Assembly (NCBI GenBank): GCA_029213005.1
Contig: JARGPI010000023.1
Coordinates: 1 to 64,000 of the forward strand
Direction: 5' to 3'
From: Verrucomicrobiales bacterium
GTDB lineage: Bacteria; Verrucomicrobiota; Verrucomicrobiia; Verrucomicrobiales; DEV007
DNA: 64,000 nt
In this document: positions 1 to 8,274 of the stretch, one piece after another
Position numbering within the stretch: position 1 is the first letter of the stretch
How the letters are laid out: each line of letters starts with the position of its first letter
Notes under the pieces: model-generated
What the model saw: the letters and a program-made list of their open reading frames with translations, nothing else
Told to the model about the DNA's origin: nothing
Database searches by the model: none
Position numbers and translations under genes: made by a program

Positions 1-1
1 C

Positions 2-988
2 GGGGCGCTTGAAGAAATTCAGAGCGTCACCTTGCCCGGGAAATCCGGCCCCATGGGGCTGTCTCCGGATGGAAGATTACTCTACGTCAATACCTCGTCG
101 GAAAATGGAGCGGCCCTCGCGACTTTTTCGGTGAATCCCGACGGAACGCTGGAAAAGCTTCATGCGGCGGATTGTGGTTGGAACAGTGGGTATGTTCGAG
201 TTGATGCCAAAGGACGCTTTATTACTGGTAACAGTTATGGCGCAGGGAAAGTAGGGATTTGGCCGCTGGATGAAAACGGGGTGTATCGCGGAGGTTTAGT
301 CCGTGACTTTGAACTGGAAAAGAAAGCCCATTCTGCCGTTTTTTCCCCAGACAATCATTACCTGTTTGTCCCGGCGACCGGCCCCAATAAAATTTTTCAA
401 TTGGTTTTTAAAGAGGAAACAGGGGCGATACATCCCAATCAACCATCTTCGGCGCCGGTCGCGACTGACCTAACGGATGTTTGTCAGCCTCGTCATTTGA
501 TTTTTCATCCCAATGAGAGATTTGCCTATACATCAAATGAGAAGCTACGCCCCGGGGTCGGTGTCTGGGAATATGATAAAGAGGCGGGACGACTCACAAA
601 CATACAAGGCATTGCCAGTGTTGATGGTGATAGTGATGGAATGTCGACCGCCGATATTCATTTCTCGAAAAACCATCAGTTTGTGTTTGTTTCAAATCGG
701 GACGGAAAAAATAAAAACGCTCCTCAGGGGCGGGATGCTATCACGGTTTTCAAGATAGATGATACGACAGGAAGGCTTTCTCTGGTTAACCGTTTTCCCT
801 GTGAAAGAATACCGCGTTCATTTGCGGTAGGTCGGGAAGGAAAACTGTTGTTTGTAAGCGGTCAGGGGGATAGTAAACTGGGTGTTTATCAGATTGATCA
901 GGACACCGGTATTCTCACAAAAGTGGAGAGTCACCAACTGCCGGGTAAGCCGGTCTGGGTTTCAGTACTACCGTTCGGGAAGGGATGA
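2..988 (+). CDS. Lactonase-family beta-propeller protein (6-phosphogluconolactonase type), 5' truncated by window edge
   Basis: The frame is open from base 2 without a stop, so the gene begins upstream; about 329 residues are visible against roughly 340-390 for the family. Repeated blade motifs of the type SPDGRLLYV, SPDNHYLFV, HPNERFAYT and GREGKLLFVSG are those of the seven-bladed lactonase propeller family (Pfam Lactonase, YbhE/Pgl type). Known members hydrolyse 6-phosphogluconolactone in the oxidative pentose phosphate pathway, but many homologues have unknown substrates. The visible part cannot show whether a signal peptide is present. The stop overlaps the start of the next gene (ATGA), so the two are probably translationally coupled. 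Family assignment is secure; the exact substrate is not. Confidence 0.8.
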   Translation, partial: GALEEIQSVTLPGKSGPMGLSPDGRLLYVNTSSENGAALATFSVNPDGTLEKLHAADCGWNSGYVRVDAKGRFITGNSYGAGKVGIWPLDENGVYRGGLVRDFELEKKAHSAVFSPDNHYLFVPATGPNKIFQLVFKEETGAIHPNQPSSAPVATDLTDVCQPRHLIFHPNERFAYTSNEKLRPGVGVWEYDKEAGRLTNIQGIASVDGDSDGMSTADIHFSKNHQFVFVSNRDGKNKNAPQGRDAITVFKIDDTTGRLSLVNRFPCERIPRSFAVGREGKLLFVSGQGDSKLGVYQIDQDTGILTKVESHQLPGKPVWVSVLPFGKG

Positions 989-1998
989 GTATCCATATCG
1001 AGGTGTTGGGAGAGCCCGGAGCGGATAACGCGACGCTGGCGCAGATTGAGAGCGGAAGCTCGGTGAAACGGTTGCTGTTTGACTGTGGTTCGAGATGTTT
1101 GGATTCGCTCGGGGTTTCGGCGATCCAATCTATTGATCATCTTTTTTTCTCTCATTTCCACATGGATCATGTCTGTGGGTTCGACAGCTTTTTCCGACTT
1201 AACTACAACCGTTCCGAAAAGCCTGTTTATATTTGGGGGCCACCGGGGACCATCGATGTGATTCATCACCGTCTCCTCGGGGTTACCTGGAATCTCCATT
1301 TTGATCAACCGGGCGAGTGGGTATTGAATGAGATTTCAGAATCGACGGTGAGAACCGTTCGGTTTTATACTCGAGATGCTTTTGAGGAGGCTGCATTTGA
1401 AGAAGTGAAATCTATATCCGGCGCTCTGCTGGAAGACCCTGACTTTTCGATCTCAGCGAAACTGCTGGATCATGGTTCGATACCTTCGGTGGCTTATCGG
1501 ATTGACGAGCCGGTCAGGGAAAATGTCGACCCGGCGAAACTATCGGATCTGGGTCTGGTTCCCGGGCCGTGGATTCGGGAACTGAAAGAATCCACTGACG
1601 AGAGTGGAACGATTCTGATCGATGGGAAACCGTGGGAAGTTACTGAGCTTCGGAGCCAATTACTGACTCAAAATGACGGGGGATCTGCTGCCTACCTCAC
1701 TGATTTTATTCTCACCCCGGGATCTCCTGAATGGAAATTGATTGCAGCGTGGTTGGAGGGTGTTGATGTGTTAATCTGTGAAGCGCAATTTTGTGACGCT
1801 GATCTCGAGTTAGCGGAAAAGCACTCCCACATGACTGCTGGCCGGGTGGCGCTCTTAGCTAAAGATTCCGGAGTGGGCGAGTTATTGCTGCAACATGTGT
1901 CCCGTCGTTACGATGCTGAAGGTTGGGCCGGTATGTTGGGCGAGGGAAAGGCTGTATTTGAAAAGACGATCTTTCCGCCACACTGGGAAATCGATTAG
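985..1998 (+). CDS. MBL-fold metallo-hydrolase, ribonuclease Z-like
   Basis: A 337-residue protein with the metallo-beta-lactamase signature HFHMDH at residues 57-62 (HxHxDH), followed by a central region and a C-terminal block with KHSHMT and LLLQHVSRRY that matches the RNase Z/ElaC-like arrangement of distal metal-binding histidines. Members of this group are binuclear zinc hydrolases acting on tRNA 3' ends or on small phosphodiesters and lactones. Here the family is clear but the substrate is not, and a bona fide tRNA 3' endonuclease is only one possibility. The ATG overlaps the stop of the lactonase gene by 4 bases, so they form an operon. Its stop interlocks with the stop of the convergent DUF900 gene. 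Confidence 0.8.
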   Translation: MSIHIEVLGEPGADNATLAQIESGSSVKRLLFDCGSRCLDSLGVSAIQSIDHLFFSHFHMDHVCGFDSFFRLNYNRSEKPVYIWGPPGTIDVIHHRLLGVTWNLHFDQPGEWVLNEISESTVRTVRFYTRDAFEEAAFEEVKSISGALLEDPDFSISAKLLDHGSIPSVAYRIDEPVRENVDPAKLSDLGLVPGPWIRELKESTDESGTILIDGKPWEVTELRSQLLTQNDGGSAAYLTDFILTPGSPEWKLIAAWLEGVDVLICEAQFCDADLELAEKHSHMTAGRVALLAKDSGVGELLLQHVSRRYDAEGWAGMLGEGKAVFEKTIFPPHWEID

Positions 1999-3230
1999 TT
2001 TCCGATCGTCCAGAAGAGACCGTTAGGATCTCTGGTTAGACCTCGCTCCGATGAATCCATCCCCTGAAGGAAGCGGTTGACGTCGGCTGTGACAACCGGG
2101 TTGGTATGAAAGTAATTGTGGGCAACTAAATTACCTCTACGTCGTTCGGTCGCTGTGACATCAATCAATTCGACTTCGGATTGAGACTGCAACAGTTGTT
2201 CCTCCCAACTCTCGAGGCGGTCTTTCGCTCTACCCAGCCGTCTCACGCCGTAGAGATTACCCGCGACTTTCAGGGCGAGATCATGCTTGCAAGTATAGAT
2301 GGCGGTTCGTGCGGGGACGTCCTGAAACTCATCGAGCACTCCGTTCAGGAAATTCATCAGATCCATATCCGGAGCTGCGAGGACAACCCGATTGATCCGA
2401 TAGCGGTTCTGAAGTTCTGATCTCGAGAGGCTGGAATCCGTCAACCGGATTTCCCGTAGTGCGTTTACTACAATCGGAGTCCCGGCGCTGTGGGCGATGA
2501 TATTGACATCTTCCGCGCCGGTTTCTTTAGCGATATGGGATATCAGGATTCGAAAGTTCCGAACACTGAATTGTGCCTGGTTTTTATCTTCGAAATACCC
2601 ACCGAGTTTGCCGACTGAGGGCCAGGAAAAACTCAGCATGGCACCTTTGGCACCCTGAAGTTGATAAATTTCGGCTGCGGTGACAATGGTGCTGGAAAAT
2701 TCTGAATTGAAGCCGTGGACAAACACGGTGATGCGGCGAGTACCGGTCTTATCCATTTGTCCGATGATTTTTGAGGTCCAGGGAGCTGCATAATTGTCAT
2801 CTCCCTCCGATTGCCAGAGACCCGCGTCGATATCGGAGGGATATAGATCAATCGCCTCGACCCGATTCTTCGCCGTGCGGCGTTTTTTCTTCGGGCTGGA
2901 AAGCTGGGGGTCGCGCTCAATGCCAACTTCTGCCACTGCGAGGTGGGGAGCTTGAAGTCGCGAGCGTTTTCGTCCGAACGGATCTACCGTTCGTTCGCTC
3001 TCTTCGATATTACGCCCACTGTAGATGAATATCGGAACGGTTTCCTCCGAGTTAGCGGGAGGGGCTAGTTTCGATTTTAGCGGAAGCGCTTTTGCCAGGA
3101 TGGTGGTGGCCGGTTGAACGGCACTTTCCAGTCGGGGGACGGCAGGTGAGGCGCAGCTGCTGAGGAAAACGACAGCCGACAAAAATGTATATAGTAGCGG
3201 TCGATCGCTTCTCTGATTATCGTTCTTCAT
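1995..3230 (-). CDS. DUF900-family alpha/beta hydrolase, predicted lipoprotein
   Basis: A 411-residue protein starting with a hydrophobic signal that ends in a lipobox (LSSC, Cys26), so it is probably anchored in the outer envelope. Residues from about 165 onward form an alpha/beta hydrolase of the DUF900 type: FVHGFN (oxyanion loop), a short Tyr/Trp-rich stretch, and the nucleophile elbow AHSAG with Ser248. Such proteins are predicted esterases or lipases with unknown substrates. The segment between residues 30 and 130 is low in secondary-structure motifs and basic. The gene lies 9 bases downstream of the SOD-like gene on the same strand, indicating co-transcription. The stop overlaps that of the convergent MBL gene by 4 bases. 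Confidence 0.8.
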   Translation of the reverse strand: MKNDNQRSDRPLLYTFLSAVVFLSSCASPAVPRLESAVQPATTILAKALPLKSKLAPPANSEETVPIFIYSGRNIEESERTVDPFGRKRSRLQAPHLAVAEVGIERDPQLSSPKKKRRTAKNRVEAIDLYPSDIDAGLWQSEGDDNYAAPWTSKIIGQMDKTGTRRITVFVHGFNSEFSSTIVTAAEIYQLQGAKGAMLSFSWPSVGKLGGYFEDKNQAQFSVRNFRILISHIAKETGAEDVNIIAHSAGTPIVVNALREIRLTDSSLSRSELQNRYRINRVVLAAPDMDLMNFLNGVLDEFQDVPARTAIYTCKHDLALKVAGNLYGVRRLGRAKDRLESWEEQLLQSQSEVELIDVTATERRRGNLVAHNYFHTNPVVTADVNRFLQGMDSSERGLTRDPNGLFWTIGN

Positions 3231-3239
3231 GTCGAACGA

Positions 3240-3950
3240 TTATTCACCTGCGCTTTCGAGGGTTTCCCCGACGTTTTGAAGAAGGTTTTCCAACCGGGTG
3301 ACACCCTTTTGCAACCCTTTTTCGATTTCCTCGATGACTGGCTCGATCGGTTCTACTTTGACTTTGGCCTTTTCAGGAAGATTTGACGGAAGATAGATCG
3401 TTTCCCCGGTATTCAGGGTGCGCTTTGATAGTTTCGTTCGATCGGTTGATGAGATGATCCCTCCGGCCAGCATCGGGTTGTCTCCAAATTTCCCATCAAT
3501 CCCCAGATCGCGGCCTGCATAGATGATGAGAGCGCGACCTGCGATTCTGGAGGGCCCGGCGACGAGGGTGAGATCCTTTGTCCGGGTCACAAATTGCGCG
3601 TTACCATTCTCATCCGCCAGAACGTTACCGAGATCGCCAGCGTCGCGCTGCGCTTGATTCTCCTTATCGTTGACCCGGTTAGGCGCGAAGTGAGGACCCA
3701 CGTTTTTACCCTGATTCGTAAGGTCTCCAAATTCGTGAATATGAAGTGCGTGAAGCATATTCGGTTGGAGGCCTCTGAAGACTCCGAACACAATCAGCTC
3801 ATCTCCCGACCGGGTAAAGGTGACTTCGCCGGTGACTGAACTGCTTCCGGTGATAGGTGATAAATCAGATTTCAGGACGTCCTGTCCGCTGAGGTTACGT
3901 CCAATAAAAATCAGCAAAATGGCGAGAAGCAAAAGGTGCAGTTTTTTCAT
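3240..3950 (-). CDS. Secreted Cu/Zn superoxide dismutase-like protein with degenerate metal site
   Basis: A 236-residue protein with an N-terminal signal peptide and a Cu/Zn-SOD fold domain at about residues 30-165. Recognisable blocks are ALHIHEFGD (His70, His72, copper ligands), GPHFAP (His87, bridging ligand) and DAGDLGN (Asp106, zinc ligand). Against the canonical family, the His before GDLGN is Asp103, the zinc His between the bridging His and that position has no counterpart, the C-terminal copper His is Tyr144 (IIYAGRDLG), and both disulfide cysteines are absent. Catalytic dismutation is therefore doubtful; a structural or scavenging role is an inference. The C-terminal 60 residues are a charged helical tail. 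It heads an operon with the DUF900 lipoprotein. Confidence 0.8.
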   Translation of the reverse strand: MKKLHLLLLAILLIFIGRNLSGQDVLKSDLSPITGSSSVTGEVTFTRSGDELIVFGVFRGLQPNMLHALHIHEFGDLTNQGKNVGPHFAPNRVNDKENQAQRDAGDLGNVLADENGNAQFVTRTKDLTLVAGPSRIAGRALIIYAGRDLGIDGKFGDNPMLAGGIISSTDRTKLSKRTLNTGETIYLPSNLPEKAKVKVEPIEPVIEEIEKGLQKGVTRLENLLQNVGETLESAGE

Positions 3951-4168
3951 AGCAAAGTGGATCGAACGATGACGTATCGATAGTTTGCATAAATTCGGCC
4001 AGTTATAAGATTTTGTAACTCATTGGGTTTCAGAGAGATTTTAATCAAATTCAGTTGTTCGGGCTATGCATATTGCAAGGAACTGAAGCAGGATGCACAT
4101 TCTGAAGTCGATCAAAGAATGAGTTTCGCGAGGATTGACTAGTAATCCAGTCTAAGGTAGTTCGAGTC

Positions 4169-5353
4169 ATGCTTGAAGAATCGGAAGCCAGAAAGCAGGT
4201 GCTTGAGAGGATCGAAACCGGTCCGGTTATTTGGCTTCCCATCGATCTGGCCCGCGATCACTTTGCGGCTCAGGACCTCCACGGTGTCTCGGATTTCCCC
4301 GATTTTGATAATTCCAGTATGGATGGTTACGCCGTCAGGGCATCGGAAGCGATGACGGGGGCCAGTTTGAAGGTGGTGGATAAGATTCAGCCGGCGGGTA
4401 TTGATCAGCATCTGAAGCTACCGGTCGGACATGCTATCCGGATATTTACGGGCGCGCCGATTCCGGAAGGGGCGGACGCCGTAATTATGCAGGAGGATGT
4501 CGATCGGACTGATCAGGTAATCCTGGTTCAGGAAGCTGTCGTGACAGGTGAAAATATTCGCCGTCGCGGGGGAGATGTCTGTGCGGGACAAAAGATTATT
4601 GCTCAGGGCGACCGACTCACGCCGGCCCGGTTATCTCTATTGGCATCTCAGGGAATCGATGAGGTCCCGATCTACACCAGACCCATGATTCATGTGGTGA
4701 CGACTGGCGATGAACTGGTTCAGATTGGAGATTACCGGATGCCGGGGCAGATTTATGATAGCAATGGTATTCTGCTGAAGACCTCAATCGAAGCGCTGGG
4801 AGGTATCGCTGAACAGGTCCATCTACAGGACGATCCAGAATTGATGAGGCAGGCGATCGCAATTCTCTGTGAAGTCAGTGACTTCGTGGTGATCGCTGGA
4901 GGTGTTTCCGTCGGGGAACGGGATTTTGTCAAAGATGTGCTGAATGCGCTCGGGGTTGAGACCAGTTTCTGGAGGGTACGGATCAAACCTGGAAAACCGT
5001 TTTTGTATGGCCAACATCCTAACGGCTGCTCAATTTTTGGACTCCCGGGAAATCCTGTATCGGCTTTTGTCACCTTTCAGATCTTTGTGGCACCGGCACT
5101 GAGAAAGCGTCTCGGTCAGATCGTAAAAGATCCGGGATTGCTACAGGTCATCGGCAGGGCCGGAGAAGTGCTCCGTAACGGAGGTGACCGCCCCCATTAC
5201 CTGAGGGCTGTCGAGACCGACGGGGAGGTCTTTCTTTCGGGAACCCAACAATCCCATGCCATTTTTGGACTGAGTAAGGCGAATTGTCTAATCCGGTTGG
5301 AACCGGGGCAAAAAGTGGAGGAAGGCGACATGGTTTCGGGGATTAAACTATGA
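4169..5353 (+). CDS. moeA: Molybdopterin molybdotransferase MoeA
   Basis: A 394-residue protein with the MoeA domain order: N-terminal domain with FDNSSMDGYAVR (about residues 46-57), IFTGAPIPEGADAVI, the MPT-binding MogA-like domain with TTGDEL and GGVSVGERDFV, KPGKPFLYG, GLPGNPVSAFV, and a short C-terminal beta-barrel domain. MoeA inserts molybdate into adenylylated molybdopterin in the last cytosolic step of molybdenum cofactor synthesis. The length fits the family (about 400 residues), and the chosen ATG places the first helix correctly. The gene stands alone here, divergent from the SOD-like operon; another Moco gene, moaD, lies at 56.6 kb. Confidence 0.95.
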   Translation: MLEESEARKQVLERIETGPVIWLPIDLARDHFAAQDLHGVSDFPDFDNSSMDGYAVRASEAMTGASLKVVDKIQPAGIDQHLKLPVGHAIRIFTGAPIPEGADAVIMQEDVDRTDQVILVQEAVVTGENIRRRGGDVCAGQKIIAQGDRLTPARLSLLASQGIDEVPIYTRPMIHVVTTGDELVQIGDYRMPGQIYDSNGILLKTSIEALGGIAEQVHLQDDPELMRQAIAILCEVSDFVVIAGGVSVGERDFVKDVLNALGVETSFWRVRIKPGKPFLYGQHPNGCSIFGLPGNPVSAFVTFQIFVAPALRKRLGQIVKDPGLLQVIGRAGEVLRNGGDRPHYLRAVETDGEVFLSGTQQSHAIFGLSKANCLIRLEPGQKVEEGDMVSGIKL

Positions 5354-5469
5354 TTTTCCAGAATTATAGTAGCGGGAAGAATTGAAACTTAAGATTAATT
5401 GAAACTTTGTTACGTAATTTAATTAAGTTTTGTTGATTTTTTAAAAACTTTTAGTTAAAGTTTGCGGTC

Positions 5470-6417
5470 ATGTCGCTGCGTTCTTTATTTGGAGTTTTTT
5501 TGATCTGCGCTGCCATTATTGCTCCCTGGGTGGTGAGTGATTGGTTTGCCGGCGATACGTCATCACTCGTGGAAACCCCGCAACATCGCGTCACGGTACC
5601 GGGTATGAAACCCGAGGCACGCGAAAAGAGGAATTTTTCAGTGGTTCCCGCTCAGGTAAAAGAAGGGTCGAAATCGAAGCGAGTCATTCCAAGAGGGGCC
5701 GCCCGGAACTTTGCGACCAGCGCTAAGGCTCTCCTCACCCCGGGCCGGGCTGGAGTCCCGCAGAGTGATCTCTCCGTTAAAACGGCTGCCCGGCATACCG
5801 ATCGCATCACATTCGAAATGAATCGCCTCGGTATGCAGCTGGGCGATCCTGTTTTTTGCCGGCTTTTCAAAGAGGAAAATGAATTTGAGCTTTGGGTTAA
5901 GCCATCAGGCAAATCGGAGTTCTCTCTTTATAAGGTTTATCGGATCTGCAAACGATCGGGTGATCTCGGGCCCAAAAAGGCAGCGGGAGACAGGCAGACT
6001 CCCGAGGGATTTTACTATGTGCCCGCCAGCCGGATGGTGCCGGATCTTCAATCTCATCTCGGGTTTCATCTGGGTTATCCCAATGCCGTGGACCGGTATC
6101 ACTGTCGGACTGGTGGCGACGTGATGGTTCACGGGAACTGCTCGTCAAAAGGAACCTACTCGATGACGGATGAATCGATGGAGGAGATTTTTACGGTGGT
6201 TTCCGCCTCGCTGAATAAGGGACAGGACTTTTTCAGAGTTCATTGCTTCCCTTTTCGGATGGATGACAAAAGGATGGACCCGATGATTGCGGCTCACCCG
6301 GAGAATGATCAGTTCTGGGCGAATTTGAAAGAGGGGTACGACTTCTTCGAGATTCTTCGTTTTCCGCCCAATGTGACGGTATCGTCAGACGGGAAATATC
6401 AGTTCGCAGTAAAATAG
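5470..6417 (+). CDS. YafK/DpaA-type L,D-transpeptidase-fold protein lacking the usual catalytic Cys
   Basis: A 315-residue protein with an N-terminal membrane anchor or signal (residues 5-22), a Pro/Lys/Arg-rich linker, and a C-terminal domain of the YafK (DpaA) branch of YkuD-like L,D-transpeptidases. Matching blocks are FSLYKVYRICKRSGDLGPK, GDRQTPEGFYYV and VMVHGNCSSKGTYSM. In active relatives this last motif reads HGxCxSxGC(Y/F)AM. Here the final Cys position is Thr229 (codon ACC), while the first Cys (Cys224) remains. YafK relatives cleave the peptidoglycan-lipoprotein link; this protein may be inactive or use a different nucleophile. It follows moeA after a 116-base AT-rich leader. Confidence 0.75.
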   Translation: MSLRSLFGVFLICAAIIAPWVVSDWFAGDTSSLVETPQHRVTVPGMKPEAREKRNFSVVPAQVKEGSKSKRVIPRGAARNFATSAKALLTPGRAGVPQSDLSVKTAARHTDRITFEMNRLGMQLGDPVFCRLFKEENEFELWVKPSGKSEFSLYKVYRICKRSGDLGPKKAAGDRQTPEGFYYVPASRMVPDLQSHLGFHLGYPNAVDRYHCRTGGDVMVHGNCSSKGTYSMTDESMEEIFTVVSASLNKGQDFFRVHCFPFRMDDKRMDPMIAAHPENDQFWANLKEGYDFFEILRFPPNVTVSSDGKYQFAVK

Positions 6418-6574
6418 CCGCTATTTTTGATTTTGGTTAGATTTTGCTTTCCTGTGGCCAACTGGTTTGTTCTAATATTAGGTTTGCTGAAAGAGTCTCT
6501 TTTTAACAAATCATAGATTTGTTCTGGATTGATTCAGACAGCCACCCTAACATTAGTAAATCCAAGATTGAGTT

Positions 6575-8254
6575 TTGTACGCGAACGAAAATTATCTCAT
6601 TGAACTTCTGAAAGAGGCATCTCTGCTTGACGACTCACAGATAGAGGATGCCGGTCATCAGAAGAAACCGGACGAAAGTCTTTTGGAGTCAATTGTCTCC
6701 CAGGGGATCGTAACCGAGGAAAATGTGGCGCAGACCCTCGCGGTTAATTCCGGAATGGAATTTGTTGATCTGCTGAAAATGCCGGACATCGACCCTGCCG
6801 CTGCGAAGATGATTACTGCAGATGCAGCTGCTCGTTTCAAAGTGATCCCGATCATTCACAGCGGCAGCGACCTGATTGTCGCCGTAATCGATCCGCTGGA
6901 TTTCGATGCTCTGGACTCGGTTCGTCATGTTTTGCCGATGGAACCTCAGTTTGTGTGCGGGACCAAGACAGCGATCGAGAAGCTGATTGTGGAAAATTTC
7001 GGAGCAGAACTGGATGCCTCTCAGATGAGCAGTCTGGGTGAGGATGCGGTGATTGATCTTCCCGGCGGGAGCAGTGACGGGGAGGATACCCCGGTGATCC
7101 GGATGGTTTATCAGATTCTGCAGGAGGCGTATCAAGCCAAAGCATCAGATATTCACATCGAACCGATGGAAGCAAATATGCGGGTGAGATACCGCATCGA
7201 CGGAGCGCTCCATAAGGTTCAGGAACATCCCAGCGATCTTCTCGGAAACGTGGTGAGCCGGATTAAAATTATGTCGGGCTCTATGTCCGTGGCGGAGAAA
7301 AGACTGCCTCAGGATGGCAGGATTCAGGCGACTTTCGGTAAGGGTGAGCTCGATCTCCGTGTTTCAACGGTTCCTACCACGACGGGTGAGAGCGTCGTGA
7401 TGCGTATTCTTGATAAAAGTTCGCTGACTCTCGGTTTGGATAAATTGGGGTTCTTTACGGATGATCAATCGACAATCGATGATCTGATTCGTCTTCCGGA
7501 TGGCATTATTCTAGTGACCGGTCCAACGGGTTCGGGTAAAACCACTACTCTGTATTCCTGTCTTCACACGATTAACAAACCGGACCGGAAGATCATTACG
7601 GTGGAGGATCCGGTGGAATATTTGCTTTCCGGTATCAATCAGGTGCAGGTGAAAGAGAGTATCGGGATGTCATTTGCTGCCGCTCTCCGGGCGATCCTGC
7701 GTCAGGCGCCGAATATCATCATGATTGGTGAGATTCGTGACTTGGAGACGGCCTCGATCGCGATCAATGCATCACTGACTGGTCACTTGGTGTTCAGTAC
7801 CTTGCACACCAATGATGCCCCCTCTGCGGTAGCCCGTTTGGCAGATATTGGCGTGAAAAAATTCCTGATTGCCTCTGCGGTTCGTTCGATCATGGCGCAA
7901 CGTCTCGTGAGAACAATTTGTAAAGATTGTGGTGCACCGACGGCGCTGACCGGAAAAGAATCCAGGGCGCTGAACCTCACTTCAGAACAAATGTCCGGAG
8001 CTAATTTGCTTAAGGGTGAAGGGTGTCGCAGTTGCCGGATGACCGGATATCGTGGCCGGATGGGACTGTATGAAATCTTCAATATTGATGAAGAAGTGCG
8101 CCTCTTGATTAACGGGGATCAATCGACGCCTGAACTGAGAAAGCGGGCCCGGGAGTTAGGGATGAGAACGCTGCGGGAGGACGGTATCCGAAAAGTCCTC
8201 GCCGGATTAACCACCGCTGAAGAAGTGATGCGGGTAACCATGTCTGATTCTTAA
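6575..8254 (+). CDS. pilB: Type IV pilus/type II secretion assembly ATPase, PilB/GspE family (first copy)
   Basis: A 559-residue hexameric traffic ATPase that powers pilus or pseudopilus extension at the inner membrane. An N-terminal MshEN-type domain (about residues 5-150) precedes the N2 domain with ASDIHIEP. The C-terminal motor has Walker A GPTGSGKTTT (about 315-324), the Asp box ITVEDPVEY, Walker B IIMIGEIRD and the His box TGHLVFSTLHTNDA. A CxxC...CxxC zinc element (CKDC and CRSC) lies near the C-terminus. The start is TTG at 6575, because an in-frame stop lies just upstream and no ATG is near. It is followed after 20 bases by a second ATPase, then pilC and a pseudopilin. Confidence 0.92.
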   Translation: MYANENYLIELLKEASLLDDSQIEDAGHQKKPDESLLESIVSQGIVTEENVAQTLAVNSGMEFVDLLKMPDIDPAAAKMITADAAARFKVIPIIHSGSDLIVAVIDPLDFDALDSVRHVLPMEPQFVCGTKTAIEKLIVENFGAELDASQMSSLGEDAVIDLPGGSSDGEDTPVIRMVYQILQEAYQAKASDIHIEPMEANMRVRYRIDGALHKVQEHPSDLLGNVVSRIKIMSGSMSVAEKRLPQDGRIQATFGKGELDLRVSTVPTTTGESVVMRILDKSSLTLGLDKLGFFTDDQSTIDDLIRLPDGIILVTGPTGSGKTTTLYSCLHTINKPDRKIITVEDPVEYLLSGINQVQVKESIGMSFAAALRAILRQAPNIIMIGEIRDLETASIAINASLTGHLVFSTLHTNDAPSAVARLADIGVKKFLIASAVRSIMAQRLVRTICKDCGAPTALTGKESRALNLTSEQMSGANLLKGEGCRSCRMTGYRGRMGLYEIFNIDEEVRLLINGDQSTPELRKRARELGMRTLREDGIRKVLAGLTTAEEVMRVTMSDS

Positions 8255-8274
8255 TTTCCAGCTTTTAAAATACC

